Below, one piece after another: positions 1-9,793 of a stretch of DNA of 64,000 nt. The stretch spans positions 1,054,001-1,118,000 of the forward strand of contig CP042279.1 in NCBI GenBank assembly GCA_007858575.1, given 5' to 3'. The notes below the pieces were generated by a model that saw only the letters and a program-made list of their open reading frames with translations, was not told where the DNA came from and did no database searches. This DNA comes from Streptomyces sp. WAC08241. GTDB lineage: Bacteria; Actinomycetota; Actinomycetes; Streptomycetales; Streptomycetaceae. A program made the translations under genes and the position numbers. Every line of letters begins with the position of its first letter. Positions within the stretch are counted from its first letter, which is position 1.

Positions 1-2172
1 ACCACCGTCAGCGCCTCCATCGGAGCGCGGGAGGCCGGTACGTACGAGCTGAGCGCGGTCGCCGACGAGCCGAACGCGGTCATCGAGCAGAACGAGTCCA
101 ACAACACCCACACCAGCCCCGCCCCGCTCGTGGTCAAGCCGGTCACCAGCCCCGACGTGGTCACCGCCTCGGTGACGACCACCCCGTCCAGCCCGTCCGC
201 CGGTGACGCCGTCTCCTTCCGGGCGACGGTGCGCAACCAGGGCAACCAGGCCACCTCGGCGGGCAGCCACGGCGTCACCCTGAACCTGCTCGACCAGCAG
301 GGCGCCACGATCAAGACCCTCACCGGTTCCTACAGCGGCAGCCTCGCCGCCGGGGCCTCGGCCGTGGTGACCCTCGGCCCGTGGACCGCCGCCAACGGCT
401 CGTACACCGTGCGGACCGTCCTCGCCGACGACGCCGGCGAGCTGCCGGTCAAGCGCGCCAACAACACCGCCTCCCAGCCGCTCTTCGTCGGGCGCGGCGC
501 CAACATGCCGTACACCACGTACGAGGCGGAGGACGGCACCGCGGGCGGCGGCGCCACCGTCGTCGGGCCCAACCGCACCGTCGGCGACATCGCGGGCGAG
601 GCCTCCGGCCGCAAGGCGGTCGACCTGGACGCGACGGGGAGTACGTCGAGTTCACCACCCGCGCCGCCACCAACACCCTGGTCACCCGCTTCTCCATCCC
701 GGACGCCCCGGGCGGCGGCGGCATCGACTCCACGATCAACGTCTACGTCGACGGCGTCTTCAAGAAGGCCCTCCCGCTGACCTCGAAGTACGCCTGGCTG
801 TACGGCTCCGAGACCGCGCCCGGCAACTCCCCGGGCTCCGGGGGGCCGCGGCACATCTACGACGAGGCGCACCTGCTCCTCGGCGAGACGGTCCCGGCGG
901 GCAGCAGGATCCGGCTCCAGAAGGACGCGGCCAACACCGCCGCCCACTACGCGATCGACTTCGTCGACCTGGAGCAGGTCGCCCCGGTCGCGAACCCGGA
1001 CCCGGCCGCGTACACCGTCCCGGCCGGATTCACCCACCAGGACGTCCAGAACGCCCTCGACAAGGTCCGCATGGACACCAGCGGCACCCTCGTCGGCGTC
1101 TACCTGCCGCCGGGCGACTACCAGACGTCCAGCAAGTTCCAGGTGTACGGCAAGGCCGTCAAGGTGGTCGGCGCCGGGCCCTGGTACACGAAGTTCCACG
1201 CGCCCTCGACCCAGGACAACACCGACGTCGGCTTCCGCGCGAGGCGGCGGCCAAGGGCTCGCTGTTCAAGGGCTTCGCCTACTTCGGCAACTACACCTCG
1301 CGGATCGACGGGCCCGGCAAGGTCTTCGACTTCGCGAACGTCACCGACATCGTGATCGACGACATCTGGAACGAGCACATGGTGTGCCTCTACTGGGGCG
1401 CCAACGCGGACCGGATCACGATCAGGAACTCCCGGATCCGCAACCTGTTCGCCGACGGCATCAACATGACCAACGGCTCCACGGACAACCACGTCGTCAA
1501 CAACGACGCCCGGGCCACCGGTGACGACAGCTTCGCGCTGTTCTCCGCGATCGACGCCGGCGGCGCCGACATGAAGAACAACGTCTACGAGAACCTCACC
1601 AGCACGCTCACCTGGCGCGCCGCGGGCCTCGCCGTCTACGGCGGCTACGCCAACACCTTCCGCAACATCCACATCGCCGACACCCTGGTCTACTCCGGCG
1701 TGACCATCTCCTCGCTGGACTTCGGCTACCCGATGAACGGGTTCGGGACCGAGCCGACGACCTTCGAGAACATCTCGATCGTCCGGGCGGGCGGCCACTT
1801 CTGGGGCAACCAGACCTTCCCCGGCATGTGGCTCTTCTCCGCCTCCAAGGTCTTCCAGGGCATCCGCGTCAACCACGTCGACATCGTCGATCCCACCTAC
1901 AGCGGGATCATGTTCCAGACGAACTACGTGGGCGGACAGCCGCAGTTCCCGATCAAGGACACCGTCCTCACGGACGTCTCGGTCACCGGGGCCCGCAAGA
2001 GCGGCGACGCCTGGGACGCCAAGTCCGGCTTCGGCGTCTGGGCCAACGAGATGCCGGAGTCGGGCAGGGCCCCGCCGTCGGCGAGGTGACCTTCAACGGC
2101 CTGCGGACGAGCGGCAACGCCGTCGACATCCGCAACACCACCTCCACCTTCAAGATCAACCTCAACCCGTGA
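1..2172 (+). CDS. Secreted GH87/mycodextranase-like alpha-glucanase, 5' partial, frameshifted
   Basis: The gene enters from the left edge in frame 1. In order it shows CARDB-type adhesion repeats (about 1-480), a CBM35-like carbohydrate-binding module opening with YEAEDG (about 505-990), and a right-handed beta-helix of short Asn/Asp-rich coils (about 1020-2160). The helix carries the motifs DGIN and GDD, which I take as the acidic active-site region of GH87-type alpha-1,3-glucanases. The likely role is extracellular cleavage of mutan or nigeran-like alpha-glucan. A transporter and GH13 glucosidase follow directly, and a paralog lies at 7722. The frame breaks near 645 (G run), 1237 and 2075 (GCCCC where GCCCCC restores the frame). 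The signal peptide lies outside the window. The GH87 assignment is by resemblance; another beta-helix glycosidase is possible. Confidence 0.7.
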
Positions 2173-2338
2173 TCCCCCGCCTCCCGCCGCCTCCCGGAGG
2201 TGACGGAGGCCGGCCCGGGCCCCGAACGGGGCCCGGGCCGGCTGCGGTGCCCCGGGACGCCTCGGCGCGCCCTCGTCCGCCCGCGTCTCCTGTCGCCCAG
2301 GTACGTGTCGGTCACGTTTCGATTACGCCCCACTGTCG

Positions 2339-2369
2339 CGCAATTGCGAAATCAGCGCGAGATATTGCG
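2339..2369. promoter_or_regulatory. Candidate operator upstream of the sugar ABC operon
   Basis: A perfect 10-bp palindrome, CGCAATTGCG (2339-2348), is followed by a second ATTGCG at 2364-2369. The two ATTGCG copies begin 21 bp apart, two helical turns. The site is in an unusually AT-rich patch 110-140 bp before the binding-protein start. This arrangement suits a LacI/ROK/GntR-type sugar repressor, but no regulator gene is visible beside it. Confidence 0.4.
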
Positions 2370-2480
2370 TTCACTTGTTGGTGGTGGTTGAGTGTGCCGC
2401 ACCCCGCCAAGCCGTCGGCGGCGGGGTGACCTCCACATCCACGCACCGCTCCTCCTCGTCATGCCCGAAGGGGTCCACCC

Positions 2481-3895
2481 ATGAGAAGTGCCCGGTTCCG
2501 CCGCAGCCGTCGTGCCGTCGCGATCACCCTCGTCTCCGCCCTGTCGCTGACTGCGCTCGCCGCCTGCGGCACGAGCAGCAGCGGTGACGACAACGGCGGG
2601 TCCCAGCAGAACGGCTCGTCCGACCCGACGACGCCGCTGGACCCGAAGACCAAGGTGACGCTCACGATCGACTGCATGCCGCCCACGGCGAAGGCGGCCG
2701 AGCTGAAGGAGTGGAAGGAGGACGTCGCCGCCTTCAACAAGACGTACCCGAACGTCACCATCGAGGGCCGCTCCACCCCGGCCAGTGCCTGGAGCCCCCG
2801 CGCTTCACCGCGATGCTCAAGGCCAAGTCGCAGCCGGACGTGTTCTACACGTACTTCACCGACCTGCCGCAGGTCCTCGACAACGACGGCGCCGCCGACA
2901 TCACCGCGTACGTCAACGACAAGACCGTCCCGGCCCTGAAGGACATCGACCCGAACGTCCTCGGCTCGCTCAAGCAGGACGGCAAGCTCTACGGCCTGCC
3001 CACCAGCAACTACACCATGGGCCTGCTGATCAACCGCAAGCTCTTCAAGGACGCCGGCCTGAACCCCGACGCCCCGCCGCGCACCTGGGACGAGGTCCGC
3101 GCCGCCGCCAAGAAGATCGCCGCCCTCGGCAACGGCGTCGCCGGCTTCGGCGAGTACAGCGCGGGCAACACCGGCGGCTGGCACTTCACCGCCCAGATGT
3201 ACAGCCTCGGCGGCGACGTCGTCGACGCGAGCGGCAAGAAGGCCGCCTTCAACACCGACCTCGGCAAGCAGGTCGCGAAGAACCTCCACGCCATGCGCTG
3301 GGAGGACGACTCCATGGGCAAGACCCAACTGCTCGGGCGGGGCGACCTCCAGAAGCAGATCGCCACCGACAAGCTCGGCATGTTCCTCGCCGCGCCCGAC
3401 GACATCGCCTACATGGTCCAGCAACTCGGCGCCAAGTACGAGAACTTCGGCATGGGCCCGATCCCCGGCGGCAAGAACACGCTCGCCGGCGGCAACAACT
3501 ACATGATCAAGAAGGGCATATCCGGCGACAAGATCAAGGCCGCGATCGCCTGGCTCACCTTCAAGAACCTCACCGTCGGCAAGGGCCAGTTCGACTGGGC
3601 CCGCACCAAGGCCGACGGCCTCCCGGTCGGCATCCCGCAGCCCAACTTCTGGCTGAACGGCTCCAAGACCGAGGACGACGCCGCCCGCGTGCAGCACGCC
3701 ACCATGCCGGTCGAGAACTTCAAGACCTTCATGGACAACCCGGTCGCGGGCAAGAACGAGCCGCCGAAGGCCCAGGAGGTCTACAAGGTCCTCGACAACG
3801 TCATGTCCGGCATCCTCACCAACAAGGACGCCGACGTCGACAAGCTCCTCTCCACCGCCGAGGCGCAGGTCAACCAGGTCCTCGCCCACCAGTGA
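2481..3895 (+). CDS. Sugar ABC transporter substrate-binding lipoprotein (frameshifted)
   Basis: This is a family-1 extracellular solute-binding protein, about 470 residues. It starts at ATG 2481 behind a GAAGGGG ribosome site. A basic n-region, hydrophobic stretch and lipobox LAAC (about residue 28) show membrane anchoring on the outer face. The mature protein has the usual binding-protein segments (YGLPTSNYTMGLLINRKLF and downstream). One base is lost near 2780 in an ACCCCGG tract. Two permease genes follow, as in MalEFG-type carbohydrate importers. No ATPase gene is present, so a shared MsiK-type ATPase elsewhere is likely, as is usual in Streptomyces. Given the neighbours, alpha-glucan oligosaccharides are the likely ligand; this is inferred from context. 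Confidence 0.88.
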
Positions 3896-3906
3896 GCGGG
3901 TCCGGC

Positions 3907-3957
3907 GGGCGGGCGGGCGCCCGCCCGCCCACGGGCCGGCTCCCCGCCGGCCGGCCC
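3907..3957 (+). terminator. GC-rich stem-loops between binding protein and permease
   Basis: A perfect 12-bp inverted repeat without a spacer (3907-3930, GGGCGGGCGGGC and its complement) is followed by an 8-bp stem at 3933-3940/3950-3957. It lies 12 bases after the binding-protein stop and 86 before the permease start. There is no T-run. It may attenuate transcription or stabilise the upstream mRNA so that binding protein exceeds permease. Confidence 0.5.
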
Positions 3958-4015
3958 GCCCGCACGCCCGACGCCACCGGGCCCCGAAACCGGCAGACAG
4001 CACCGAGGAGAGACG

Positions 4016-4974
4016 ATGTCGGCCCCCAGCCTGACCCCGAGCAAGGCGGGCACCTCCCGCCCCTCCCCGCCACGAGAGGCGGCCCCGCACCGGCCGGCGC
4101 CCGGTTCACCCGAGGCCTCCGGCGCAACCTGACCGCCCACGGCTTCCTCATCGGCGCGGTGCTGTGCTTCGGCGTCTTCTCCTGGTACCCGATGGTCCGG
4201 GAGTTCTTCCTCGCCTTCCAGAAGACCGAGGACGGCCGCACGACCTGGGTCGGTCTCGACAACCTGGCCACGGTCGTCAACGACCCGGCCTTCTGGCAGG
4301 CGTGGGGCAACACCGCCCTCTTCACCGTCCTCGCCCTCGTCCTCGGCTTCGCCGTGCCCTTCCTCGTCGCGGTGGTCATCAACGAGCTCCAGCACGGCCG
4401 GGGCTACCTCCGGCTCCTCGTCTACCTGCCCGTCATGCTGCCGCCGGTCGCCTCGGTCCTCCTCTTCAAGTACCTCTACGACCCCGGCTACGGGCTCCTC
4501 AACGAACTGTTCACCTCGGTCGGACTGCCCGAGCAGCAGTGGCTCCAGGACCCGGACATCTCGATGCTCGCCGTCGTCATCGCCTCCACCTGGATGAACA
4601 TGGGCGGCGCGACCCTGATCTACCTCGCCTCGCTCCAGTCCATCCCCGGCGAGCTGTACGAGGCCGCCGAACTCGACGGCGCCGGACTGCTGCGCAAGAT
4701 CTGGCACGTCACCATCCCGCAGACCCGCCTCATCCTGTCGCTGATGGCCCTCATGCAGGTCATCGCCACGATGCAGGTCTTCGTGGAGCCCTTCCTGCTC
4801 ACCGGCGGCGCGGGCCCCGAGGGCTCGACCACCACGGTCGTCTACCTCATCTACCAGTACGCCTTCAACTTCAACGACTACGGTGCCGCGGCGGCGCTCG
4901 GCCTGCTCCTGCTCGTCCTGCTCGCCGGCTTCTCGGCGGTGTACGTCAGGCTCAGCCGCGCCGAGGACGAATAG
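4016..4974 (+). CDS. Sugar ABC transporter permease, MalF type (frameshifted)
   Basis: Inner-membrane permease of a carbohydrate ABC importer, about 320 residues with six hydrophobic segments. The start is ATG 4016 behind GAGGAGAG; this frame joins the main frame after one lost base near 4075-4090, probably in GCCCC. The cytoplasmic EAA loop that docks the ATPase is visible (EAAELDGAGLLRKIWHVTIP, about 4663-4722). It ends with TAG at 4974, 15 bases before the second permease. Confidence 0.88.
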
Positions 4975-4989
4975 GACCGGAGACCCGCC

Positions 4990-5862
4990 ATGTCCACACG
5001 CACGCTCATCTCGCCCGCCGTCCTCGCCAGGCCCCGCGGCAAGGCCCTCCACCGGATCGTCCTCGTCGCCGTCCTCCTCCTGTTCACCCTGGTCTTCCTC
5101 GGCCCCTCTACTGGCTCGTGTCCAGCGGCTTCAAGGACGCCCAGGAGGTCATCCAGACCCCGCCCACCCTGGTCCCGGGCACCTTCGAACCCGGGAACTA
5201 CACACGGGCCTGGGAGGTCATGGACCTCGCCACCCTCCTCCTCAACACCTCTACTACGCCTTCGGCGCCCTCGCCTTCCAACTCGTCCTGGACGTCGCCG
5301 CCGCCTACTCGCTCTCCAAGCTGCGGCCCCTGTTCGGCAAGGCGATCCTCGGCATGATGCTCGCCACGCTGATGATCCCGGCGACCGTCCTCGTCGTCCC
5401 GCAGTACCTGACCGTGCTCGACGTGCCGGTCGTCGAGCGCAACCTGCTGAACACGCCGTGGGCGATCTGGCTGCCGGCCGTCACCAACGCCTTCAACATC
5501 TTCCTGCTGAAGCGGTTCTTCGACTCCATCCCGAAGGAACTGCTCGACGCCGCCTCCATGGACGGGGCCTCGCCCCTGCGGATCCTGTGGTCGATCGTGC
5601 TGCCGATCTCCCGCCCCATCCTCGGCGTCGTGTCGATCTTCGCGGTCGTGGGGTGTGGAAGGACTTCCTCTGGCCCATGCTCACCCTGCCCGACCCGTCC
5701 AAGCAGACCCTCAACGTCGGCATCTACTCGCTCTCCAACGGCGTCCCGGTGAACGTGCTGATCGCCGCGCTCACCATCGCCTCCCTTCCCACGCTGCTGA
5801 TCTTCCTGGTCTTCCAGCGGAACATCATGAGCGGCCTCACCGCCGGCGGCCTCAAGGGCTGA
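4990..5862 (+). CDS. Sugar ABC transporter permease, MalG type (frameshifted)
   Basis: Second permease of the importer, about 290 residues, starting at ATG 4990. The EAA-like loop reads LLDAASMDGASPLRILWSIV (about 5540-5600). The C-terminus has the terminal Phe-Gln-Arg and Gly-Leu-Thr-Gly-Gly-rich tail common in MalG relatives. The frame breaks three times: near 5107 (CCCC before TCTAC), near 5251 (ACCTCTAC) and near 5651 (GGGG). Restoring one base at each gives a continuous permease. It forms the membrane channel with the 4016 gene. Confidence 0.87.
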   Translation: MSTRTLISPAVLARPRGKALHRIVLVAVLLLFTLVFLGPSTGSCPAASRTPRRSSRPRPPWSRAPSNPGTTHGPGRSWTSPPSSSTPLLRLRRPRLPTRPGRRRRLLALQAAAPVRQGDPRHDARHADDPGDRPRRPAVPDRARRAGRRAQPAEHAVGDLAAGRHQRLQHLPAEAVLRLHPEGTARRRLHGRGLAPADPVVDRAADLPPHPRRRVDLRGRGVWKDFLWPMLTLPDPSKQTLNVGIYSLSNGVPVNVLIAALTIASLPTLLIFLVFQRNIMSGLTAGGLKG

Positions 5863-5906
5863 ACAGGCCCGAGCCCCGCCCCGTCACGAGCCCGCACCCC
5901 ATAAGC

Positions 5907-5955
5907 CTTCGCCGCCGGCCCCCTTGCCGCCCCGCTGTCAGGGCCGGCGGCGAAG
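5907..5955 (+). terminator. 15-bp perfect stem-loop before the GH13 gene
   Basis: Positions 5907-5921 and 5941-5955 are exact reverse complements around a 19-base loop, 45 bases after the permease stop. The structure could end part of the ABC transcript or protect its 3' end. There is no T-run. The GH13 start follows 27 bases downstream. Confidence 0.5.
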
Positions 5956-5982
5956 AACCGCCCTGCCCGAAAGGACCGCCCC

Positions 5983-7590
5983 GTGGCAGCCCCTCATCCG
6001 CCCCGCACCGACGACTGGTGGCGCGACGCCGTCATCTACCAGGTCTACCCGCGCAGCTTCGCCGACGGCGACGGCGACGGCACCGGAGACCTCGCGGGCG
6101 TCCGGGCGAGACTGCCCCACCTCGCCGAACTCGGCGTCGACGCCCTCTGGTTCACCCCCTGGTACGCCTCCCCGATGGTGGACGGCGGCTACGACGTCGC
6201 CGACTACCGGGCCATCGACCCGGCCTTCGGCACCCTCGACGAAGCCGAGAAGCTCATCGCCGAAGCGGCCGAACTGGGCCTGCGCGTCATCGTCGACATC
6301 GTCCCCAACCACGTCTCCGACCAGCACGTCTGGTTCCGGCAGGCCCTCGCCGCCGGCCCCGGCAGCCCCGAACGGGAACGCTTCCACTTCCGCCCCGGCC
6401 GCGGCGAGCACGGCGAACTCCCGCCCAACGACTGGCCCTCGCAGTTCTCCGGGAACACCTGGACCCGGGTCCCCGACGGCGAGTGGTACCTCCACCTCTT
6501 CACCCCGGAACAGCCCGACCTCAACTGGGCCCACCCCGACGTCCGCCGCGAGCACGAGGACATCCTGCGCTTCTGGTTCGCGCGCGGCGTCGCCGGCGTC
6601 CGCATCGACTCCGCCGCCCTCCTCACCAAGGACCCCGACCTCCGCGACTTCACCGAGGGCGTCGACCCGCACCCGTACATCGACCTCGACGAGATCCACG
6701 ACGTCTACCGCTCCTGGCGCGCCGTCGCCGACGAGTACGGCGGCGTCTTCGTCGGCGAGGTCTGGCTGCCCGACGCCGAGCGCTTCGCCCGCTACCTGCG
6801 CCCCGACGAACTGCACACCGCCTTCAACTTCAACTTCCTCGCCTGCCCCTGGGACCCGGACTGGCTGCGCCGCACCATCGACGACACCCTCGCCGAGCAC
6901 GCCCCCGTCAACGCCCCCGCCACCTGGGTGCTCTGCAACCACGACGTGACGCGCACCGCGACCCGCTACGGCCGCGAGGACACCGGCTTCGACTTCGCCA
7001 AGAAGCGCTTCGGCATCCCCACCGACCTGGAGCTCGGCACCCGCCGGGCCCGCGCCGCCGCCCTGCTCACCCTCGCCCTGCCCGGCTCCGTCTACCTCTA
7101 CCAGGGCGAGGAACTCGGCCTGCCCGAGGCCGACGTCCCGCTCGACCGCGTCCAGGACCCCATGCACTTCCGCTCCGGCGGCACCGACCCCGGCCGCGAC
7201 GGCTGCCGCGTCCCCTCCCGTGGGAGGCCGAGGCCCCTCGTACGGATTCGGCACGCACGCCGGTACGGAACCGTGGCTGCCGCAGCCGGCCGACTGGGGC
7301 CGCCACGCCGTCGACCGGCAGACCGCCGACCCGGGCTCGATGCTCGCCCTCTACCGCACGGCACTGGGAGTGCGCAGGGCCGAGGCCGCGCTCGGGGACG
7401 GCCCCATGCGCTGGCTGCCGTCGCCCGAGGGGGTCCTGGCCTTCGCCCGCGCGGAGGACCTCCAGTGCGTGGTGAACCTCTCCGGCGCCCCCGTGGACCT
7501 CCCGCCGCACACCGAGGTCCTGCTGTCCAGCGAGCCGCTGCCGGCGGACGGCTCCTCCCCACGGACACCGCCGTCTGGCTGCGCACCTGA
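5983..7590 (+). CDS. GH13 alpha-glucosidase (frameshifted)
   Basis: Cytoplasmic alpha-amylase-family glucosidase, about 536 residues, no signal peptide. It starts at GTG 5983 with AAAGGA upstream. Conserved GH13 regions are clear: DIVPNH (about residue 106), GVRIDSAA with the catalytic Asp (about 206), GEVW with the acid Glu (about 257) and CNHDV (about 322). It resembles the oligo-1,6-glucosidase/alpha-glucosidase subgroup. It would hydrolyse imported gluco-oligosaccharides. The frame breaks near 7213, 7236 and 7558, each in a CCCC run where five C restore the frame. It sits between the importer and the second GH87-like gene. Confidence 0.9.
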   Translation: MAAPHPPRTDDWWRDAVIYQVYPRSFADGDGDGTGDLAGVRARLPHLAELGVDALWFTPWYASPMVDGGYDVADYRAIDPAFGTLDEAEKLIAEAAELGLRVIVDIVPNHVSDQHVWFRQALAAGPGSPERERFHFRPGRGEHGELPPNDWPSQFSGNTWTRVPDGEWYLHLFTPEQPDLNWAHPDVRREHEDILRFWFARGVAGVRIDSAALLTKDPDLRDFTEGVDPHPYIDLDEIHDVYRSWRAVADEYGGVFVGEVWLPDAERFARYLRPDELHTAFNFNFLACPWDPDWLRRTIDDTLAEHAPVNAPATWVLCNHDVTRTATRYGREDTGFDFAKKRFGIPTDLELGTRRARAAALLTLALPGSVYLYQGEELGLPEADVPLDRVQDPMHFRSGGTDPGRDGCRVPSRGRPRPLVRIRHARRYGTVAAAAGRLGPPRRRPADRRPGLDARPLPHGTGSAQGRGRARGRPHALAAVARGGPGLRPRGGPPVRGEPLRRPRGPPAAHRGPAVQRAAAGGRLLPTDTAVWLRT

Positions 7591-7610
7591 CCGCACCGCC
7601 CACGGCGGAC

Positions 7611-7650
7611 GCCCGGTGCGCGCCCCCGGCCACGGGGCCGCGCACCGGGC
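7611..7650 (+). terminator. 12-bp stem-loop after the GH13 gene
   Basis: GCCCGGTGCGCG (7611-7622) pairs exactly with 7639-7650, and the loop contains a smaller CCCC/GGGG helix. It starts 20 bases after the GH13 stop, so it is a plausible terminator or 3' stabiliser. No T-run follows. Confidence 0.5.
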
Positions 7651-7721
7651 CCGCCGCTCCCACGGCCCGGGCCCCGTGTCCGGGCGACGCCCGCACCACC
7701 TCCGACGGAAGTGAGCCCGAC

Positions 7722-9759
7722 ATGAGTCCGAGCCGATCCGGACGCGGCGCACGAGGCGGCCGGAGAGCCGCCCTGGTGACCGCCGCCCTCGCCCTGGGCG
7801 CGAGCCTGCTCCTCGACGGCGTGGCCGCGGCGGGAACCGGGGCCGGGCCCCGGCCGCCCGGGGCCCCGTGGTCACCCGGGCCGCCCTCGCCCCCGAGCTC
7901 GTCGCCGGCCGCGGCGCCACCGTGGCCTTCGACGAGCAGGAGGCGGAGAACGCGGCCACCGACGGCACGGTCATCGGGCCGGACCGCACCCCGTACACGC
8001 TCCCCTCCGAGGCGTCGGGACGCTCCGCCGTGCGGCTGACCGCCGGGCAGCACGTCGAGTTCGTCCTGCCGCGGAACGCCAACGCCCTCACCGTCCGCTA
8101 CAGCATCCCCGACGCACCCGGGGGCGGCGGCATCACCGCCCCGCTCGACGTCACCGTCGACGGGCGCCACCGCACGACGATGACGCTGACCTCGCAGTAC
8201 TCCTGGCTCTACAACCAGTACCCCTTCAGCAACGACCCGCGCGCCGACCTCCTCCACCCCGACTGGTGGATCACCGAGTGCGCCTGCGTCCCGGCCGCCA
8301 CCACACCGGCCCCGGAGATCACCAAGCCCTTCCGGCCCACCCACTTCTACGACGAGCAGCGCCTCCTCCTCGGCCGTACGTACCGGGCCGGCGACCGGGT
8401 CCGTCTCACCGTCCCGGCCGGCAGCCCCGCCGCCTGGACCGTGATCGACCTCCTCGACACCGAACTGGTCGCCCCGCCCCACGTGGAGCGCGGCGGCGTG
8501 AACGTCCTGGCCTTCGGCGCCGACCCCACCGGCCGCCGGGACGCGGCCCCGCCGTCGAGCGCGCCATCGCCTTCGCCCGGCGCGTCGACCGGCCCGTGTA
8601 CCTGCCGCCGGGCACCTTCCGGATCGACCGGCACGTCGTCGTCGACGACGTCACGATCGTCGGCGCCGGCAACTGGCACACGATCCTCAAGGGCCGCCAG
8701 GTCACCCTCGCCGAGCCCGCGCCCGACGGCTCCCGCCACACCGGCGTCGGCCTCTACGGCAGGAGCGCCGCCGAGGGCGGCAGCCGTCACGTGCACCTGC
8801 GCGGCTTCGCGATCGAGGGAGACGTGCGCGAGCGGATCGACACCGACCAGGTCAACGCCATCGGCGGAGCCATGAGCGACTCCACGATCGACGGCCTCCA
8901 CCTCCACCGCACCAAGGTCGGCCTCTGGTTCGACGGCCCGATGGCGAACGTGAAGGTCACGAACAACGTGATCACCGACCAGATCGCCGACGCCCTCAAC
9001 CTCCACACCGGCGTCACCGACTCGCTCGTCCACGACAACTTCGTCCGCAACACCGGCGACGACGGCCTGGCCATGTGGTCGGACACGACCGCCGACGCCC
9101 GCAACACCTTCTCCCGCAACACCGTCCAGTCCCCGACCCTCGCCAACGGCATCGCGATCTACGGCGGCGAGGACAACACCGTCAGCGGCAACCTCGTGGC
9201 CGACCCCGTACGGGAGGGCAGCGGCCTGCACGCCGGTTCCCGCTTCGGCGCCGAACCCTTCACCGGCACCCTCCGCTTCACCGGCAACACCACGGTCCGC
9301 GCCGGCACCCTCGACCTCAACTGGAAGATCGGCCTCGGCGCCATCTGGTTCTACGCCCTGGACCGGAGCATCGACGCCGACGTCCGCGTCACCGGCGACC
9401 ACTACCTCGACTCCACCCACAACGCGATCATGCTGGTCAGCGAGTACGGGGTGAAGGACCGGGTCGCCGTCCCGGCCGTCCACTTCAAGGATGTCCGCGT
9501 CGACGGCACCGGCAACTCCGTCCTCAGCGCCCGGGTGAAGGGCTCGGCCACTTTCGAGAACGTCGACGCCCGCAACGTCGGGGCCGTCGGCGTCAACAAC
9601 TGTGGCTCCTTCGATTTCCCCGCCACGGGATCGGAGTTCGCCCTGACCGACCTCGGCGGCAACGACGGCGGCTGGCTCGCCCCGTGGATGCTGCCGAACA
9701 CCCTCACCTGCGACGACCGCCCTCCGGTCGTCGCGCCCCCGGCGCCGTCCCGCTGGTGA
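7722..9759 (+). CDS. Secreted GH87-like beta-helix enzyme with CBM35-like module (frameshifted)
   Basis: Paralog of the gene at the left edge, about 680 residues. It starts at ATG 7722 behind GGAAGTGAG. A Sec signal peptide ends near residue 37 (DGVAAAG). The CBM35-like module (about 7925-8480) and beta-helix (about 8500-9740) align with the first protein segment by segment, including SIPDAPGGGGI and a GDD motif in NTGDDGLAMW. It lacks the CARDB repeats. The frame breaks near 7857 and 8548, both in GCCCC. It is probably an extracellular alpha-glucanase with a different bond or chain-length preference. If the GDD acids are not catalytic, a binding role is possible. Confidence 0.72.
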
Positions 9760-9793
9760 CGTGACCGCGGAGGGGCTCGTCCCGGCGACCCCC

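Noticed and set aside
2459..4090. A 543-residue minus-strand frame
   Set aside because: It is the shadow of the sugar-binding protein; low-complexity Gly/Val/Glu composition.
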